Source: Brucella oryzae (lineage in GTDB: Bacteria; Pseudomonadota; Alphaproteobacteria; Rhizobiales; Rhizobiaceae). From it: DNA of 64,000 nucleotides. Under the pieces are notes generated by a model. It was not told where the DNA came from and made no database searches. It saw only the letters and a program-made list of their open reading frames with translations. Location of the stretch: the NCBI GenBank assembly GCA_012103035.1, contig JAAVLL010000003.1, forward strand, positions 124,001 to 188,000, read 5' to 3'. Both the position numbers and the translations under genes were made by a program. Positions 61,707-64,000 of the stretch are shown in pieces; position 1 is the stretch's first letter, and every line of letters begins with the position of its first letter.

Positions 61707-61754
61707 GTCTAGGATTAGACAATAAAGCCGATTATTCTGACATCACTTGTCAGA
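61707..61754. promoter_or_regulatory. LysR-type operators between SDR and LysR genes
   Basis: Two dyads: GTCTA-GGAT-TAGAC (61707-61720) and TCTGAC-N7-GTCAGA (61736-61754), in the 119-base divergent intergenic region, 12 bases before the lysR start. They fit LysR recognition and activation sites. Confidence 0.6.
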
Positions 61755-61765
61755 AAAACCGACTA

Positions 61766-62726
61766 ATGGAGCGCCGCCAGACCGTGGACCGTATCGACCT
61801 GTTCCGTATCTTCTCGCGCGTTGTTGAATGCTCAAGTTTCACCCGCGCTGCCGATACACTGGGCATTCCACGCCCTCCGTCTCGGCGGCCGTTCAGGAAC
61901 TGGAGGGACGAGTCGGCGCACGCCTACTCCACCGGACCACGCGCCAGGTGTCGCCGACACAGGACGGCACTGCGTTTTATGACCGCTGCCAACGCCTCAT
62001 TTCCGATGTCGAGGAGACCGAGAATCTGTTCCGGCAGACATCGGCGCAACCGTCCGGCAGACTGCGTATCGATGTTCCGGGCCGTATCGGGCGGTTGATA
62101 ATTGCTCCGGCGCTGCCCGACTTTCTTGACCGCTATCCGCAGATCGACATTGATCTCGGTGTTACCGACCGCGCGGTCAACCTTGTGGAGGACAGCGTCG
62201 ACTGCGTGCTGCGGGTCGGACCTCTGAGCGACTCCGGCCTAATCGCCCGACCGATCGGCAAATTGCCACTGATCAATGTCGCAAGTCCGGCCTATCTGAA
62301 GCAGCATGGCATGCCGAAGACCCCGAAGACCTCAACGCGCATATGGCGGTCAATTATGCATCACCGTTCAGTGGTCGTGTGGAGGATTGGGAATGGATGC
62401 AGGATGGCACGCTTCGCACGCTCCCGATGCACGGCCGCGTTAGCGTCAATAGTGCAGAAGCCTATATCGCCTGCTGCCTTGCCGGTCTGGGGATCATCCA
62501 GATCCCGGTCTATGATATCCGCCATCATCTCGAAGCCAGTGAACTTATCGAAGTGATGCCCGACTACCGAGCTGAGCCTATGGCCATGACGCTGCTCTAT
62601 CCGCATCGCCAACACCTGTCCCGTCGGCTTCAGGTGTTCGCAGACTGGCTCGAACACCTGCTGAAGCGCGAGGTACTTCGTCTGAATACTCATCAAGATT
62701 TGTCACTGGAGACCTTTCACTCATGA
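61766..62726 (+). CDS. LysR-family transcriptional regulator (frameshifted)
   Basis: About 320 residues. HTH RIDLFRIFSRVVECSSFTRA, then after a shift near 61870 STPSVSAAVQELEGRVGARL; effector domain RIDVPGRIGRLIIAPALPDF, SVDCVLRVGPLSDSGLIARP, NSAEAYIACCLAGLGIIQIP. Second shift near 62320. It ends overlapping the next gene start (ATGA). Divergent from the SDR gene. Confidence 0.88.
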
Positions 62727-63345
62727 GCATCGTAGTACTGCATTTCCTCTACATCGTGGCCGTCACGGTTGAAGCCATGACAGCCGCAATTGCCGCGGGC
62801 GGCGTAGCATGGACTGGGTAGGCGTCTGCCTGTTGGCTGCCGTTACAGCGCTCGGTGGAGGGTCGGTTCGCGACGTTCTTCTAGGGCATCATCCGCTCGT
62901 CTGGGTAGAACATCCCTCTATTTGCTGCTAACGGCATTTGCGGCAATTGCGACGATCATCTTTGCCCGGTTTATGGACAGGCTGAAACGTCTGTTTCTGT
63001 TTCTCGATGCTATAGGCCTTGTGGTTTTCACTATCCTTGGCTGCAATGTCGCCCTCGAACTCGGATTGCCGGCTGTTGTCGTGATCGTGGCGGGTATGAT
63101 CACGGGCTGCGCAGGCGGTGTTCTGCGTGACATCCTGTGTGGAGAGAGTCCGCTTCCCTGCGGAGCGAACTCTATGCCAGCGTCTCCGTGGTGACGGGCG
63201 TTCTTTACGCTGGCGGCCTGCACCTTGCCCTGCCGCATGAACTGGTGACTTTCGTGGCCTTTGTTTTGGCTTGGCACTCAGATTGCTCGCATTGCGCTTC
63301 AACTGGAACATGCCGAAGTTCGTCTATTCCAAGGACTGGCATTGA
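62723..63345 (+). CDS. TRIC/UPF0126-family channel protein (frameshifted)
   Basis: About 207 residues with seven membrane segments. Two internal repeats each carry the glycine-arginine motif: GGGSVRDVLLG and GGVLRDILCGE, diagnostic of UPF0126 (trimeric intracellular cation channel) proteins. Shifts near 62810, 62885, 63155 and 63275. It ends WNMPKFVYSKDWH. Probably a small-ion or glycine channel; starts within the lysR stop. Confidence 0.8.
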
Positions 63346-63694
63346 GGTCGGACCATTGGATTCATGCCCTACGTGTTATCAATACAGGATAGGTGCAATT
63401 GCGGATTCCAGTGATTTACCGGACGCGCTTTCTGAAATACGCGTTGTTGCCGACGTCGTTGGGAAGCTCGAAATCTATACGAACGGCTGGCGCACGACAT
63501 CGAATGGTATGATCTGCTTGGCGACACCCGCTTGCCAAACCATGCTTTTGTGTCCGCAGCGGGACTTCGATACGACAAACCTTCTTAAGTAGAGACTTGG
63601 AGTTGCTGGACTGTGTGGCTTCTCCGCACGATGGCGGGCAACGCTCCGATATTTGGGTCTCCGCGCCGCCCGCCGTCGGTCGTACCAAATTCTA
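63346..63694. other. Spacer without a recognised gene
   Basis: About 350 bases between the TRIC gene and the TraD gene; no motif-bearing frame, RNA or repeat seen. This is a likely edge of the conjugative element. Confidence 0.5.
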
Positions 63695-64000
63695 CTATTC
63701 CAGCGTGACAATAGGTTTTCCGTCTTTCCGTTCAGCCTCAAACGCCATCTTCCCCAATGTCGCCCAAACACCACTCGCCCGCTCGCCGTCGTCACTCCGC
63801 AGCTTTTCGGCAATCCAGACGAGCGCGCCGAGAATGACGGCGCGGTCATCGCCAGTGAGTTCCACGACGCCGGCCTTGATGACGAGACCGCCGAGTTCAA
63901 TCAGGTGACGTGTTCTCTTTCTCCGTTCGATCTGCCATTTGCGCATGTCATGCCGCGCCCGTTGCGCCTGATAGCGATTGCGCGCTGTTCTGTTGCGTCT
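63695..64000 (-). CDS. traD: Conjugal transfer protein TraD (small, pTi-type), partial
   Basis: At least 83 residues, running off the right edge: RKWQIERRKRTRHLIELGGL, VIKAGVVELTGDDRAVILGA, LVWIAEKLRSDDGERASGVW. This matches the short TraD of Ti and related plasmids, which lies beside traC and traG in the relaxosome region. The upstream frame stays open to the window end (RNRYQAQRARHDM). Its presence suggests a plasmid or integrative conjugative element from here on. Confidence 0.75.
   Translation of the reverse strand, partial: RRNRTARNRYQAQRARHDMRKWQIERRKRTRHLIELGGLVIKAGVVELTGDDRAVILGALVWIAEKLRSDDGERASGVWATLGKMAFEAERKDGKPIVTLE

Noticed and set aside
1..64000. Mass pseudogenisation of the region
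   Set aside because: Frameshifts are single-base losses in runs with no accompanying nonsense or missense decay, so sequence error is the better explanation.
1..64000. rRNA or tRNA genes
   Set aside because: No anticodon-arm or rRNA signature was recognised by eye; a covariance search would be needed to exclude a tRNA.

Overview
The window looks like chromosome or megaplasmid DNA from an alphaproteobacterium of the Hyphomicrobiales, most likely Brucellaceae (the Brucella/Ochrobactrum group). The reasons are protein-level resemblance, moderate GC with GTG starts, several polar amino-acid ABC cassettes, HutC- and ScfR-type regulators, a Brucella-style autotransporter, and a pTi-like small TraD at the right edge. 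This placement is inferred; no rRNA or tRNA gene was recognised. Most genes carry one to several single-base losses in short homopolymers. Downstream of each loss the reading frame stays open and conserved, so these read as sequence errors rather than real gene decay. Spans are therefore given for the whole reconstructed gene.

Layout. 1-6.8 kb (minus strand): a 2Fe-2S protein, FAD oxidoreductase, amidase, complete polar amino-acid ABC importer and LysR regulator, resembling an opine or amino-acid catabolic unit. 6.9-10 kb (plus): a MetC-like PLP lyase, RidA, a peroxiredoxin and a SAM methyltransferase. 10-10.8 kb: an ArsR-type repressor with a palindromic operator and a His-rich metal-binding protein. 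11-11.6 kb: a truncated flavin monooxygenase.

12-17.2 kb is the most striking block. Two back-to-back cobalamin riboswitches control B12-independent replacements. On the minus strand is queH (queuosine synthesis without B12-dependent QueG). On the plus strand is an operon of DUF1852 (MesX), core-MetE (MesD), a flavin reductase and an MTHFR-like protein (methionine synthesis without B12-dependent MetH). A third cobalamin riboswitch at 23.7-23.9 kb precedes a periplasmic cobalamin/metal-chelate binding protein and a pseudoazurin. Between them lies a methylcitrate operon (thioesterase, prpD, prpC, prpB) divergent from its ScfR/RamB-type regulator.

27.3-40.7 kb: a catabolic cluster with a second polar amino-acid ABC importer, a threonine-synthase-like PLP enzyme, an M20 peptidase, an MFS exporter, a DoeB-like deacylase, an M24 (DoeA-like) hydrolase, a HutC regulator, an MdeB-like 2-oxoacid dehydrogenase E1 and a divergent Lrp regulator. 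Two matching palindromes precede the first gene and a third sits between mdeB and lrp. Inference: an N-acylated or cyclised amino acid is imported, opened or deacylated and deaminated, and its 2-oxo acid is decarboxylated.

41-45 kb: an IS3-type element interrupted by an IS110 element; the composite has removed the 5' ends of both flanking genes (DJ-1/PfpI and SCO1). 45-52.4 kb: an AraC regulator, a minus-strand operon (secreted protein, lipoprotein, HdeD-peptidase fusion, MFS, GluR0-like channel receptor), then LprI-like and DUF3011 secreted proteins. 52.7-56.3 kb: a large autotransporter whose passenger has two DTG motifs like a pepsin-type protease. 56.3-63.3 kb: an IS5-type fragment, Hsp31-like protein, DUF924, KefB-like antiporter, NTF2-like protein, SDR with divergent LysR, and a TRIC-type channel protein. 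The right edge enters conjugation genes (TraD), so a plasmid or integrative element begins or ends there.
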